Shown here: piece by piece, positions 1 to 6,276 of the stretch
Layout of the letters: each line of letters starts with the position of its first letter
Position numbering within the stretch: position 1 is the first letter of the stretch
Assembly: GCA_002369195.1 (NCBI GenBank)
Contig: DFEW01000068.1
Location: 1 to 28,719, forward strand
Reading direction: 5' to 3'
DNA from: Christensenella sp. UBA3792
Lineage (GTDB): Bacteria; Bacillota; Clostridia; Christensenellales; CAG-138
DNA length: 28,719 nt
The notes under the pieces: model-generated
Seen by the model: only the letters and a program-made list of their open reading frames with translations
Databases searched by the model: none
What the model was told of the DNA's origin: nothing
Made by a program: the position numbers and the translations under genes

Positions 1-219
1 TCACATCAGATGACCGCGAAATCGCTTGGACAGATCGGTGAAATTGGGGGACCACGTTGCTGCAAGCGAGATTCATTCTTGTCTATCCTTGCGGCTGTCG
101 ATTATGTGAAAGACCACTTTAGTGTGGAGATGGAGAAACCCGAAGTCGTGTGTCAGTTCTCATCTCAGAATAACCAGTGCATTGGTAAACGTTGTCCGTT
201 TTCCAAAGTGAATCATTGA
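1..219 (+). CDS. 3' end of DUF5714-like Cys-rich protein (partial)
   Basis: The reading frame is open from the first base to a TGA at 217-219, so this is probably the C-terminus of a gene that begins outside the window. The visible end carries a GGPRCCKRDS motif, a helix-like stretch (ILAAVDYVKDHF) and a last Cys cluster, VCQFSSQNNQCIGKRCPFS. From memory this Cys pattern matches the C-terminus of DUF5714 proteins of anaerobic bacteria, whose function is not established; clustered cysteines suggest metal or Fe-S binding, which is inference. An ATG at 10-12 exists but has no convincing ribosome binding site, so I prefer a truncated longer protein over a 69-residue one. The gene is AT-richer than those downstream. 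Confidence 0.55.
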   Translation, partial: SHQMTAKSLGQIGEIGGPRCCKRDSFLSILAAVDYVKDHFSVEMEKPEVVCQFSSQNNQCIGKRCPFSKVNH

Positions 220-238
220 TACAAATTCCTGTTTGTAT
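219..238. repeat. 7-bp inverted repeat just after the DUF5714-like stop
   Basis: ATACAAA (219-225) and TTTGTAT (232-238) form a perfect 7-bp inverted repeat around TTCCTG, overlapping the stop codon. No T-tract follows, so it is at best a weak transcript-end hairpin; it also overlaps a TATAAT at 236-241 that lacks a good -35. Confidence 0.35.
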
Positions 239-288
239 AATAGATGTCGCATTCTTTCTGCTTTGTCGTATAGGTTAGCAAGCAGGAT

Positions 289-304
289 ATTTGTCCGGAC
301 AAAT
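289..304. repeat. 16-bp perfect palindrome
   Basis: ATTTGTCC followed directly by GGACAAAT is a perfect 16-bp palindrome in non-coding DNA. It could be a dimeric regulator site, but no partner copy was seen in the window. A palindrome of this size is expected about 0.4 times by chance in a window this long. Confidence 0.45.
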
Positions 305-398
305 GTCGAGCCGAGGTTGAATTGCCCTGGCTTTTCGCTTGAAGGGACATCCCGGACCCCGTTCTAGTTAGGTTCACGCTATACTTTCCGGTCGACGG

Positions 399-423
399 TG
401 TCAGGGGGACGGTTCTCCTGACA
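399..423. repeat. REP-like palindrome (TGTCAGG...CCTGACA)
   Basis: TGTCAGG (399-405) and CCTGACA (417-423) flank GGGACGGTTCT. The phrase TGTCAGGGGGACGGTTCT resembles dispersed palindromes that accompany REP-associated tyrosine transposases in many bacteria; that link is recalled family knowledge. No transposase gene lies in this window, so this would be an orphan copy. Confidence 0.5.
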
Positions 424-460
424 ACCCATAAGCTTTGTCGAAAACTTGACAGATGATTTC

Positions 461-501
461 AAAAAGGTGCGGTCCGCATTGGCTTGCGGACCGCGCCTTT
501 T
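461..501. terminator. Bidirectional intrinsic terminator upstream of yjbQ
   Basis: A stem with perfect core GCGGTCCGCA (469-478) and TGCGGACCGC (485-494) around TTGGCT extends outward, through one T-G wobble, into GG/CC and an A-run (461-465) facing a T-run (498-501). A-run, GC stem and T-run work in both directions. It probably ends transcription from the left and insulates yjbQ-pepT. Confidence 0.8.
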
Positions 502-536
502 CCTGTTCGGACGGTTGGCGGACGGGTTTTTCAGTC

Positions 537-565
537 TTGCATGATGCACCCGACGATGGTACAAT
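537..565 (+). promoter_or_regulatory. Sigma-A-type promoter of yjbQ-pepT
   Basis: TTGCAT (537-542), a 17-bp spacer and TACAAT (560-565) lie just upstream of the AAAGGAGG site at 575-582 and the GTG start at 592. Confidence 0.7.
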
Positions 566-591
566 AGAGGCAGCAAAGGAGGGTTGGAAAA

Positions 592-993
592 GTGTTGTAT
601 GAATACCGTTTACAGACCCCGAAGGAAGGATTTATCGACATCACGGAACAGGTGCGCGACGCGTGCAGACAGAGCGGCGTGTTCGACGGCATGCTGACCG
701 TGTACTGTCCGCATACGACCGCGGGCGTGACGATCAACGAGAACACCGATCCGGACGTCAAAAACGATCTGCTGCTCGCGCTCAACAAGACGTATCCGGA
801 CCGCGAGGAGTTCCGCCACGCGGAGGGCAACAGCGCGGCGCACCTGAAGGCGAGCGTCATCGGCAGCAGCGTCACGATCATGATCGACGACGGCGAGCCG
901 GTGCTCGGCACCTGGCAGGCGGTGTACTTTACGGAGTTCGACGGTCCGCGCGCGCGGCGGTTCACCGTAAAGGTCATGGGAACCAGAAAATAA
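592..993 (+). CDS. yjbQ: YjbQ/UPF0047 family protein
   Basis: A 133-residue protein of the YjbQ (UPF0047) family, small cytosolic proteins forming a compact beta-rich trimer. E. coli YjbQ can replace thiamine-phosphate synthase weakly, which is the basis of the database name 'secondary thiamine-phosphate synthase'; the physiological role is unsettled. Family hallmarks seen are the CPHTTAGVTINEN segment, a conserved His near residue 84 (RHAEGNSAAHLKAS) and the C-terminal GTWQAVYFTEFDGPR block. The start is GTG at 592 because AAAGGAGG ends 9 bases upstream; the next codon, TTG, is a less likely alternative. It is the first gene of a two-gene operon, 15 bases ahead of pepT, with its own promoter. 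Confidence 0.93.
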   Translation: MLYEYRLQTPKEGFIDITEQVRDACRQSGVFDGMLTVYCPHTTAGVTINENTDPDVKNDLLLALNKTYPDREEFRHAEGNSAAHLKASVIGSSVTIMIDDGEPVLGTWQAVYFTEFDGPRARRFTVKVMGTRK

Positions 994-1008
994 ACGGAGG
1001 GAATCGGA

Positions 1009-2229
1009 ATGAAAGCGTATGAACGGCTTCTGAATTACGTCGTCGTATACACGACGAGCGACGAGGACAGCACGACGGTGCCGACGAGCGCGCGGCAGTT
1101 CGATCTTGCGCGGCTCTTGGTCGACGAGCTCAAGACGCTCGGCGTTTCGGACGCGGCGGTCGACGACAAGTGCTACGTCTACGCGACGCTTCCCGCCACA
1201 AAGGGATACGAGAACGCGACGCGCATCGGCTTTATCGCGCACATGGACACCGCGCCGGACTTCTGCGGCGAGAACGTCAAGCCGCGCATCATCGAGCACT
1301 ACGACGGCGAGGACGTGGCTTTGGGTACGAGCGGGCGAACGCTCGACAACGCGAACTTCCCGCACCTTCGCTCCCTGAAGGGGCGCACGCTGATCGTGAC
1401 CGACGGCACGACGCTGCTCGGCGCGGACGACAAGGCGGGCGTTGCGGAGATCGTCACGATGCTCGAAGAGGTGATTGCCGAGAACATCCCGCACGGCAAG
1501 ATCTCCGTCTGCTTCACGCCGGACGAGGAGGTCGGCAGCGGCGCGGATCACTTTGACGTCGCACGGTTCGGCGCGGATTTCGCGTACACCTGCGACGGCG
1601 GCGCGGAGGGCGAGCTCGAATATGAAAACTTCAATGCCGCGGGCGCGCAGTTCGAGATCCGCGGGTTCAACATCCATCCCGGCGAGGCGAAGGACAAGAT
1701 GATCAACGCGCTTGCCGTCGCCTGCGAGATCAACGGCATGCTCCCGAAGGGACAGACCCCGCGCGACACCGCGGGCTATGAGGGCTTCTGGCATCTGACC
1801 GGACTGGACGGCACGACGGAGGCATGCAAGCTCAGCTACATCATCCGCGATCACGACTTCGACAGCTTCGAACGCCGCAAGGTCACGCTCACGGAGATCG
1901 CGAAGGCGATCAACGAGCGGTACGGCGAGGGCACGGTGACGCTTTCGATCCGCGACCAGTACCGCAACATGAAGGAAAAGATCGAGCCGTGCATGCACCT
2001 CATCGACAACGCAAAGAAGGCGATGGAACTTGCGGGCGTGACGCCCAGGGTACAGCCGATCCGCGGCGGCACGGACGGCGCGCGGCTCAGCTATATGGGT
2101 CTGCCGTGCCCGAACCTCGGCACCGGCGGCTACGCGTTCCACGGACCGTACGAGCATATTACGGTCGAGGGCATGGACGCCTCGGTGGAAGTGCTCAAGA
2201 ACCTTGTCGCGCTTTATTGTGACCGATAG
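1009..2229 (+). CDS. pepT: Peptidase T (tripeptide aminopeptidase)
   Basis: Cytosolic zinc aminopeptidase of the M20B family that removes N-terminal residues from tripeptides; 406 residues against about 408 for the E. coli enzyme. The dizinc site is intact: H78 and D80 in HMDTAPD, bridging D140 in GADDKAG, E173-E174 in PDEEVGSG, D196 in CDGGAEGE and H378 in YAFHGPYEH, nearly the E. coli numbering. The GGTDGARLSYMGLPCPN block supplies the substrate-carboxylate-binding region. ATG at 1009 follows a GGAGGG site, 15 bases after the yjbQ stop, so the two are co-transcribed. It fits an amino-acid and peptide fermenting life style, like the hut operon further right. Termination is probably at 2499-2529, beyond an inserted repeat element. 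Confidence 0.97.
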   Translation: MKAYERLLNYVVVYTTSDEDSTTVPTSARQFDLARLLVDELKTLGVSDAAVDDKCYVYATLPATKGYENATRIGFIAHMDTAPDFCGENVKPRIIEHYDGEDVALGTSGRTLDNANFPHLRSLKGRTLIVTDGTTLLGADDKAGVAEIVTMLEEVIAENIPHGKISVCFTPDEEVGSGADHFDVARFGADFAYTCDGGAEGELEYENFNAAGAQFEIRGFNIHPGEAKDKMINALAVACEINGMLPKGQTPRDTAGYEGFWHLTGLDGTTEACKLSYIIRDHDFDSFERRKVTLTEIAKAINERYGEGTVTLSIRDQYRNMKEKIEPCMHLIDNAKKAMELAGVTPRVQPIRGGTDGARLSYMGLPCPNLGTGGYAFHGPYEHITVEGMDASVEVLKNLVALYCDR

Positions 2230-2244
2230 GAGAAAACAAGGAAG

Positions 2245-2467
2245 ACTACCCCTCAGTCACCTTGCGGTGACAGATCCCCTGACAAGGGGAGCTTGACAGG
2301 CTTAAACGATCAACCCTCCCTTGTGATGGGGCGCGGAGTTGAGCGCCCGCAGTGCGGGATGAAGCGAAAGGAAGCGCGGGTCGAACAGGGAGCAGAAGGA
2401 AGCGAGAAGCGACGCGCTGCGACCATGTGAGACCATCGGGGGGGACCGCTTGCGGTGTGAGGGTAGT
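2245..2467. repeat. MITE-like dispersed repeat, about 223 bp
   Basis: Non-coding DNA between pepT and serpin 1 with imperfect terminal inverted repeats: ACTACCCCTCA at 2245-2255 and TGAGGGTAGT at 2458-2467, whose complement reads ACTACCCTCA. Inside are small hairpins GTCACC-TTGC-GGTGAC and CCCCT-GACA-AGGGG. The phrase CCTCAGTCACCTTGCGGTGACAG resembles dispersed repeats common in gut Clostridia (recalled, not searched). The open frames across it look like noise. No transposase is present. Confidence 0.55.
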
Positions 2468-2498
2468 GCGCAGCCCTTTCGAACATACGCAGATAATC

Positions 2499-2529
2499 AA
2501 AGGAATCGCAGGCAATGCGGTTCCTTTTT
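2499..2529 (+). terminator. Intrinsic terminator after pepT
   Basis: AAAGGAATCGCA (2499-2510) pairs with TGCGGTTCCTTT (2516-2527) around GGCAA with one T-G wobble, and the T-run continues to 2529. On the opposite strand it can serve serpin 1 less well. It lies beyond the repeat element, so the pepT transcript would include that repeat. Confidence 0.7.
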
Positions 2530-2582
2530 GCACACCTTCCGGTCGGTATGGGACAGACCGGAAAGCGATAAGGAGAGCGCTT

Positions 2583-3836
2583 TTATTCCGCAGGCGTCGG
2601 CTCGGCGACCGTGCCGACAAAGAGCACCGTGCCGTCATAGCCTTCGATCGCAAAGAGGAACGGACGTTCGAGATGGAAGTCGATCTCGGGCAGCTCGCGC
2701 GGCATCGCCGCACCGTCCGCCATCGCGACCATCGTAAAGGCTGCGGCTTCCACGCCCTTTTCGTCGACGCCGACGAACGAGCCCTGCAGGACCTTCGAGA
2801 TGTAGATATCGTTCTTGTTTTCACACATCTCGGAGAAATCTTTGCAGTACGGATCGAACGCGCGTCCCATGCCGAGCGCGATCAGCGTATCGCAGAGATC
2901 GATGCGGTCCTGAAACTTGAATTTCGGCAGCTTGACGTCGACGTGCGCGTCGACCGATTCGCCACCGTTCAGCAGCGTATGCAGTTTTTCGGGCGAGCCG
3001 AGAAGGCTTTCGAGCGTCACGCCCTCGTCCGGCAGCACAAAGACCATGCGTCCGACGCGCAAAAGCGGTAGGGAATAGCGCAGGTATCCGTCGCCCTTTG
3101 TGATCGCGGAATCGGAATCATAGCGGTGCATGTAGTCGACGGTCTGCTCGCCGTCCAACCCGGCAAACGTGCCGGATTCGGTCGCGCCCTCATAGAATTC
3201 GTCGCGCCACGCGTCCTTCAGATAGATCGTATTGATCAGCACGGCGACCGTGTCGATGTCGAAGTGCATGTCGTCCGGCGACAGCGTGATCTTATCGTGC
3301 GTGTGCACGCGGATCCAGTCCGCAATCTGCCCGGACGCTTCCTTCGTACCGAAACGGACCGTGTTCGCCTCGGAGCGGTAGGCGTCGGCAAGCGTCTGCC
3401 TGTAACCGTCCTTGAACGCAAGCGCATCGCCGCGGTCCGCCATCCAGAGCGAATCGGCGATCTGCAGTGTGCTGTCCTCCGTGTCGACCGACAGCGTTTC
3501 GAGCATGGTGCCGCACACGCCGCGCAGCTCTTCGAGCGATGAACAGCCTAAGAGCTTCAGCATGTCCGCCTGCGTCTGCCCGCTTGCGCCTTCCGCGGTC
3601 ATGGCGAGCGCGAGATAGACGCTGATCGGGGACAGGTTTTGATTCTTCGTGCCGTCAAGAAGCTTTGCGGCAAGCGCGTCGGAAAAGCCGGCATACCCGT
3701 CGACGTCGGGAATCGAAAGACAGACCGGCTGCGTCGGCGCAGCGGTCGGCTGCGACGGCGAGGTTGAGACGGACGGACTTGCGGTGCATGCGCAGAGCAG
3801 CAGCGCGGCAAAGAGGATACTGAATAAGCGTTTCAT
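2583..3836 (-). CDS. Serpin-family protease inhibitor, secreted lipoprotein (serpin 1)
   Basis: A 417-residue serpin. The N-terminus is a lipoprotein signal (MKRLFSILFAALLLCAC, candidate lipidated C17), then a Ser/Thr/Pro linker to about residue 40, then the serpin fold with NLSPISVYLALAM, LINTIYLKDAW and the reactive-centre hinge EKGVEAAAFT (359-368). The hinge keeps the small alanines needed for loop insertion, so it is probably inhibitory. The loop from P15 Gly361 to the LERPF strand is about six residues longer than in alpha-1-antitrypsin; Met378 and Arg380 are P1 candidates, not certain. The signature strand FHLERPFLFAI has E where D/N/Q is usual. Start is ATG 3836 with AAAGGAGA upstream; the frame stays open another 162 codons but that lacks support. 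Paralog of serpin 2. The substrate protease is unknown; gut serpins are known to block elastase-like proteases. Confidence 0.95.
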   Translation of the reverse strand: MKRLFSILFAALLLCACTASPSVSTSPSQPTAAPTQPVCLSIPDVDGYAGFSDALAAKLLDGTKNQNLSPISVYLALAMTAEGASGQTQADMLKLLGCSSLEELRGVCGTMLETLSVDTEDSTLQIADSLWMADRGDALAFKDGYRQTLADAYRSEANTVRFGTKEASGQIADWIRVHTHDKITLSPDDMHFDIDTVAVLINTIYLKDAWRDEFYEGATESGTFAGLDGEQTVDYMHRYDSDSAITKGDGYLRYSLPLLRVGRMVFVLPDEGVTLESLLGSPEKLHTLLNGGESVDAHVDVKLPKFKFQDRIDLCDTLIALGMGRAFDPYCKDFSEMCENKNDIYISKVLQGSFVGVDEKGVEAAAFTMVAMADGAAMPRELPEIDFHLERPFLFAIEGYDGTVLFVGTVAEPTPAE

Positions 3837-3861
3837 ACGCGAATCTCCTTTCATTCTTTGT

Positions 3862-3894
3862 CTATAATACTGCGCAGTGACCGGATCGGTTGCA
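3862..3894 (-). promoter_or_regulatory. Promoter-like block of serpin 1, shared with serpin 2
   Basis: On the minus strand TGCAACC (3894-3888), 17 bases, then GTATTATAG (3870-3862), ending 25 bases before the ATG. The same two blocks with the same spacing precede serpin 2. The -35 does not fit TTGACA and the TTGCAA-to-TATTAT distance would be 20, so an ECF-type promoter (AAC in the -35) is a reasonable guess. Confidence 0.5.
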
Positions 3895-3904
3895 TCGTTT
3901 TGCG

Positions 3905-3934
3905 TTGACAAGCGCCGGCACGGCGGGGTATAAT
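3905..3934 (+). promoter_or_regulatory. Consensus sigma-A promoter of the CapA-like gene
   Basis: TTGACA (3905-3910) and TATAAT (3929-3934) with an 18-bp spacer; both hexamers are perfect. Predicted start of transcription near 3941 leaves a leader of under 20 bases. Its -35 lies about 10 bp from the divergent serpin 1 element. Confidence 0.85.
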
Positions 3935-3957
3935 GGCAAAAAACTGGGAAATACTGT

Positions 3958-5325
3958 ATGGGTATGAAGAAGCAACCGAACAAATGGATGAAGCTTTTTG
4001 CGCTGCCGCTGCTGTGTGCCGCTTTGGCATGCACGGGAGCGGCGACGGAAACGGCGCCGACGCAGGCGCCGGTCGTGCAGGCAACGCCGGTCGACGAGGT
4101 GGTCGAGGTGGTCGCTCCGGTCATAAGTGCTGCGCCGAGCGCCGTGCCGCTGACGGCGGAACCGACCGCAACGCCGGAACCGACCGAAGCGCCGACCCCG
4201 GAACCGACCGCAACGCCCGTTCCGACGCCCGCCGTGGTGACGATCGGCGCGGTCGGGGACATCATGGCGCCGAGCCAGATCGTTGAGGACGCGAAGGTAT
4301 CCGGCGGCGCGTACGATTTCATGACGCTGTTTGCGCCGTTCGCGGAGCTGTTTCAGTCGGTCGATTTGATGTGCGGCAACCTCGAAACGCCGCTTGCGGG
4401 CAAGGAAGCCGGATACTCGACCAAGACGAACGACGGCGCGCTCGTGTTCAATGCGCCCGATTCGCTGCTCGATGCGCTGAAGGCGAGCGGCGTCGATGTG
4501 CTGACGACGGCGAACAACCATTGCCTCGACAAGGATGCGGCAGGACTGTTCCGCACCGTCGAGCAGATCCGCGCGGCGGGCTTCTATCAGACCGGCACGT
4601 ACCTGTCCGAGGCGGATCGCGAAACCCCGCTGATCGTCGAGATCAACGGCATCCGCATCGGCATCGTCGCGGGAACGCGCAAGCCGAACGCGAGCAAGAC
4701 GAAGCGACACATCACCGACGAGGAATCCCGCGCCGTGATCAGCTATCTGATCAACGACAAGAGCATCACCGATTCCGCGGTGCGCGACATCGCGCGGGTC
4801 AGGGAAGCGGGGGCGGACTTCGTGATCTACTTCGCGCATTGGGACTATGAGTCCGACAATCCGACCGCGGACGTCACGAAAGGTCTTGCGCGGCAGCTCT
4901 TTACTGCGGGCGCGGACTGCATCGTCGGCTCGCATCCGCACCGCATCAAGGGCGCGGAGTTCATGACCGTGCAGCGCGAGGACGGACCGTATACGGGACT
5001 TGTGCTCTATTCGCTCGGCAATTTCACCGCGAACAACCGCTTTGAACTGATGGTCGGGCTGTTCGCAAAGCTCACGATCGAAAAGAATTTCGAAACCGGC
5101 AGGGTCTCGCTCGTCGATGCGGCCGTGCTGCCGACGATGACGATCCGCCGCGGCGGCAGCGGACAGCGCTTTACCGTCGTTCCGGTCTATGCGGACACCG
5201 CAAAGATCACCGGGCTCGGCAGCGCGCTGACGTCCTCGGAGATCAAGAACCTGCAAAACGCGCGCGCATTCGCCTGGAAGCGCCTCGGCACATGCGAGGG
5301 GCTGCGCGTGCTGGACGAGAACTGA
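3958..5325 (+). CDS. CapA-like lipoprotein, PGA_cap metallophosphatase family
   Basis: A 455-residue exported protein. Residues 1-25 are a signal with lipobox-like ALAC (C25); residues 30-92 are a low-complexity Thr/Pro/Glu linker with repeated EPTATPEPTEAPTP units, probably spanning the wall; from about 94 follows a calcineurin-like PGA_cap domain. Metallophosphatase motifs are present in order: GDIM (100-103), GNLETPL (140-146), NNHCLD (186-191), a FAHWDYE segment in place of the common HWGxE, GSHPHRIKG and YSLGNF. The family includes CapA/PgsA of poly-gamma-glutamate synthesis, but most homologs sit outside pgs operons; no pgsB/C gene is visible, so a capsule role is not supported. ATG 3958 has a weak GGGA site; ATG 3964 is an alternative. 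Confidence 0.88.
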   Translation: MGMKKQPNKWMKLFALPLLCAALACTGAATETAPTQAPVVQATPVDEVVEVVAPVISAAPSAVPLTAEPTATPEPTEAPTPEPTATPVPTPAVVTIGAVGDIMAPSQIVEDAKVSGGAYDFMTLFAPFAELFQSVDLMCGNLETPLAGKEAGYSTKTNDGALVFNAPDSLLDALKASGVDVLTTANNHCLDKDAAGLFRTVEQIRAAGFYQTGTYLSEADRETPLIVEINGIRIGIVAGTRKPNASKTKRHITDEESRAVISYLINDKSITDSAVRDIARVREAGADFVIYFAHWDYESDNPTADVTKGLARQLFTAGADCIVGSHPHRIKGAEFMTVQREDGPYTGLVLYSLGNFTANNRFELMVGLFAKLTIEKNFETGRVSLVDAAVLPTMTIRRGGSGQRFTVVPVYADTAKITGLGSALTSSEIKNLQNARAFAWKRLGTCEGLRVLDEN

Positions 5326-5409
5326 ATCGAAACAAAAAGGACTGCGTCGGGGCGTACTCCGTAAAGAAGTTGCTTTGAGGTTTCAATCACCGTTTCAAAA
5401 GGATATGAG

Positions 5410-5448
5410 ACAGGCGTGACCACAACGGTCACGCCTGTTTTGTCTTTT
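5410..5448 (+). terminator. Intrinsic terminator after the CapA-like gene
   Basis: A perfect 12-bp stem, ACAGGCGTGACC (5410-5421) with GGTCACGCCTGT (5427-5438), loop ACAAC, followed by TTTGTCTTTT. A textbook rho-independent terminator 85 bases after the stop codon. Confidence 0.92.
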
Positions 5449-5531
5449 GGATTTTGTGGGGCAGAATCCGATGCTCGTTATGAGTACGGACAACATGATA
5501 CCTGACAGACAAGCAGGATATGCTGTTCAAA

Positions 5532-5933
5532 TCAGTCAAACTTCATCTGATCAAGCTCAACGCCGAACTCTTTATGAACGATCAGTACGATCTGGTTTCC
5601 TTCCTCGTTGATCTCGTAAGAGCTTACTTTGGGAAAGGGTGCTGCCTGAAAGTCTTTCACCATCTTTTCGGCCTCTGCGCATGTGCCAACCTGAAATTCT
5701 TCCGTAGTTCTCATTAATTTTGCCATCGTGGGCTCTCCTTTCACTCCCAGAAGGTAGTCCGTGGTTACATGAAAGAACGAGGCGATTTGAGGAAGCATGG
5801 CAATATCCGGATAATTGACATCGTTCTCCCAACGGGAAACCGTCTGCACTGACACTCCAAGAGCTTCCGCGAATGACTCCTGTTTGATATGTCTGTCGGT
5901 GCGCAGCTTTTTAATTATAGCGCCTATTTCCAT
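5532..5933 (-). CDS. XRE-family HTH transcriptional regulator
   Basis: A 133-residue regulator. Residues about 4-60 form a Cro/C1-type helix-turn-helix (IIKKLRTDRHIKQESFAEAL, then GVSVQTVSRWEND and the DYLLG end typical of these domains). The C-terminal 64 residues (MAKLMRTTEEFQ to ELDQMKFD) are unfamiliar. I start at ATG 5933 rather than the ATG 18 bases upstream, because AAGGAGAC (5941-5948) sits 7 bases before it. A second strong site, GAAAGGAGAG (5733-5742), lies 6 bases before the in-frame ATG at 5726, so the C-terminal domain may also be made alone. The gene is clearly AT-richer than its neighbours, suggesting transfer. Targets unknown; a perfect inverted repeat upstream at 6014-6031 is a candidate operator. 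Confidence 0.85.
   Translation of the reverse strand: MEIGAIIKKLRTDRHIKQESFAEALGVSVQTVSRWENDVNYPDIAMLPQIASFFHVTTDYLLGVKGEPTMAKLMRTTEEFQVGTCAEAEKMVKDFQAAPFPKVSSYEINEEGNQIVLIVHKEFGVELDQMKFD
5727..5742 (-). promoter_or_regulatory. Internal ribosome binding site within the XRE gene
   Basis: GAAAGGAGAG on the minus strand (5742-5733), then CCCACG, then ATG at 5726. Spacing and strength match those of true gene starts here. Translation from it would give a 64-residue protein, MAKLMRTTEEF to the shared stop at 5532. Confidence 0.5.
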
Positions 5934-6013
5934 GTACTTTGTCTCCTTCATTTGGGATGATCCTATTGTAGCCCATGGGATAAAGCAATTCCAGCACGCA
6001 AAGCTTGAGTTTG

Positions 6014-6031
6014 CTTAACATATGTGTTAAG
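6014..6031. promoter_or_regulatory. Candidate operator upstream of the XRE gene
   Basis: CTTAACA (6014-6020) and TGTTAAG (6025-6031) are a perfect 7-bp inverted repeat around TATG, about 80 bases upstream of the XRE start. Size and symmetry fit a dimeric HTH repressor site; TACAAT on the minus strand (5970-5965) is the nearest -10-like hexamer, without a clear -35. Autoregulation is inference. Confidence 0.45.
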
Positions 6032-6223
6032 AAGCTGCTGCTTGGATTGCGTCTTGAAAGTAGATTTTTACAACGTTGTCTTTGTCAGTGTACCAAGCTC
6101 TTTGTATAGCTCTTCCTTGTTCATTTCCTCATCTTTACACGTCGAAATTTGCCAGGATGATGATACCATCCCTATTCGGTATGGTCAAGTATTCTGTTTT
6201 CCTGTTCTGTCGTTCTCAAACGT

Positions 6224-6260
6224 CCGAAAGAGGCACTTCCTTACGAAGTGCCCTCTTCGG
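6224..6260 (-). terminator. Hairpin at the 3' end of the glycosyltransferase gene
   Basis: GGCACTTC/GAAGTGCC around CTTAC, extended by CCGAAAGA and CTCTTCGG with one bulged A, makes a roughly 16-bp hairpin starting 17 bases after the glycosyltransferase stop. No T-tract follows on the minus strand, so it may stabilise or only partly terminate the transcript. Confidence 0.5.
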
Positions 6261-6276
6261 CAGTCCTATTTTGTAC

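Larger units (their letters stand above)
220..591. other. Gene-free leader between DUF5714-like gene and yjbQ
   Basis: I see no supportable gene in this 372-bp stretch. It holds a 16-bp perfect palindrome (289-304), a REP-like inverted repeat (399-423), a strong bidirectional terminator (461-501) and the yjbQ promoter (537-565). Base composition is AT-richer than the genes to the right, in keeping with a junction between chromosome segments. Confidence 0.6.
5934..6276. other. AT-rich non-coding stretch with gene remnants
   Basis: No intact gene is supportable. On the minus strand an 18-residue frame from ATG 6124 (MNKEELYKELGTLTKTTL, stop 6068) and a start-less frame at 6128-6027 ending in TDKDNVVKIYFQDAIQAAAS look like two reading frames of one decayed small gene. 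The stretch also holds the inverted repeat 6014-6031 and the hairpin 6224-6260 behind the glycosyltransferase. Composition differs sharply from the GC-rich genes on both sides. Confidence 0.45.

Noticed and set aside
610..2157. Long minus-strand open frame opposite yjbQ-pepT
   Set aside because: Shadow of GC-rich coding: Arg/Ala/Asp/Val-rich low-complexity translation, spans two genuine genes, no ribosome site or family motif.
2246..2824. 192-codon minus-strand frame over the repeat region and serpin end
   Set aside because: Crosses the terminator and the repeat element and overlaps the serpin gene in another frame; Ser/Arg-rich noise.
4159..4233. Short direct repeats (GAACCGACCGCAACGCC-like) as a possible CRISPR or minisatellite
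   Set aside because: They encode the Thr/Pro/Glu linker of the CapA-like lipoprotein; no spacer-repeat regularity.
3837..4322. Upstream extension of serpin 1 by 162 codons
   Set aside because: It runs antisense to the CapA-like gene and through both promoters; the ATG at 3836 has the ribosome site and signal peptide.
3862..5256. 464-codon minus-strand frame opposite the CapA-like gene
   Set aside because: Arg/Asp-rich translation without motifs; it is antisense to a gene with clear metallophosphatase motifs.
279..5521. 12-bp repeat CAAGCAGGATAT at 279-290 and 5510-5521
   Set aside because: Only two short copies without flanking similarity; could be chance or an old duplication, not enough to call.
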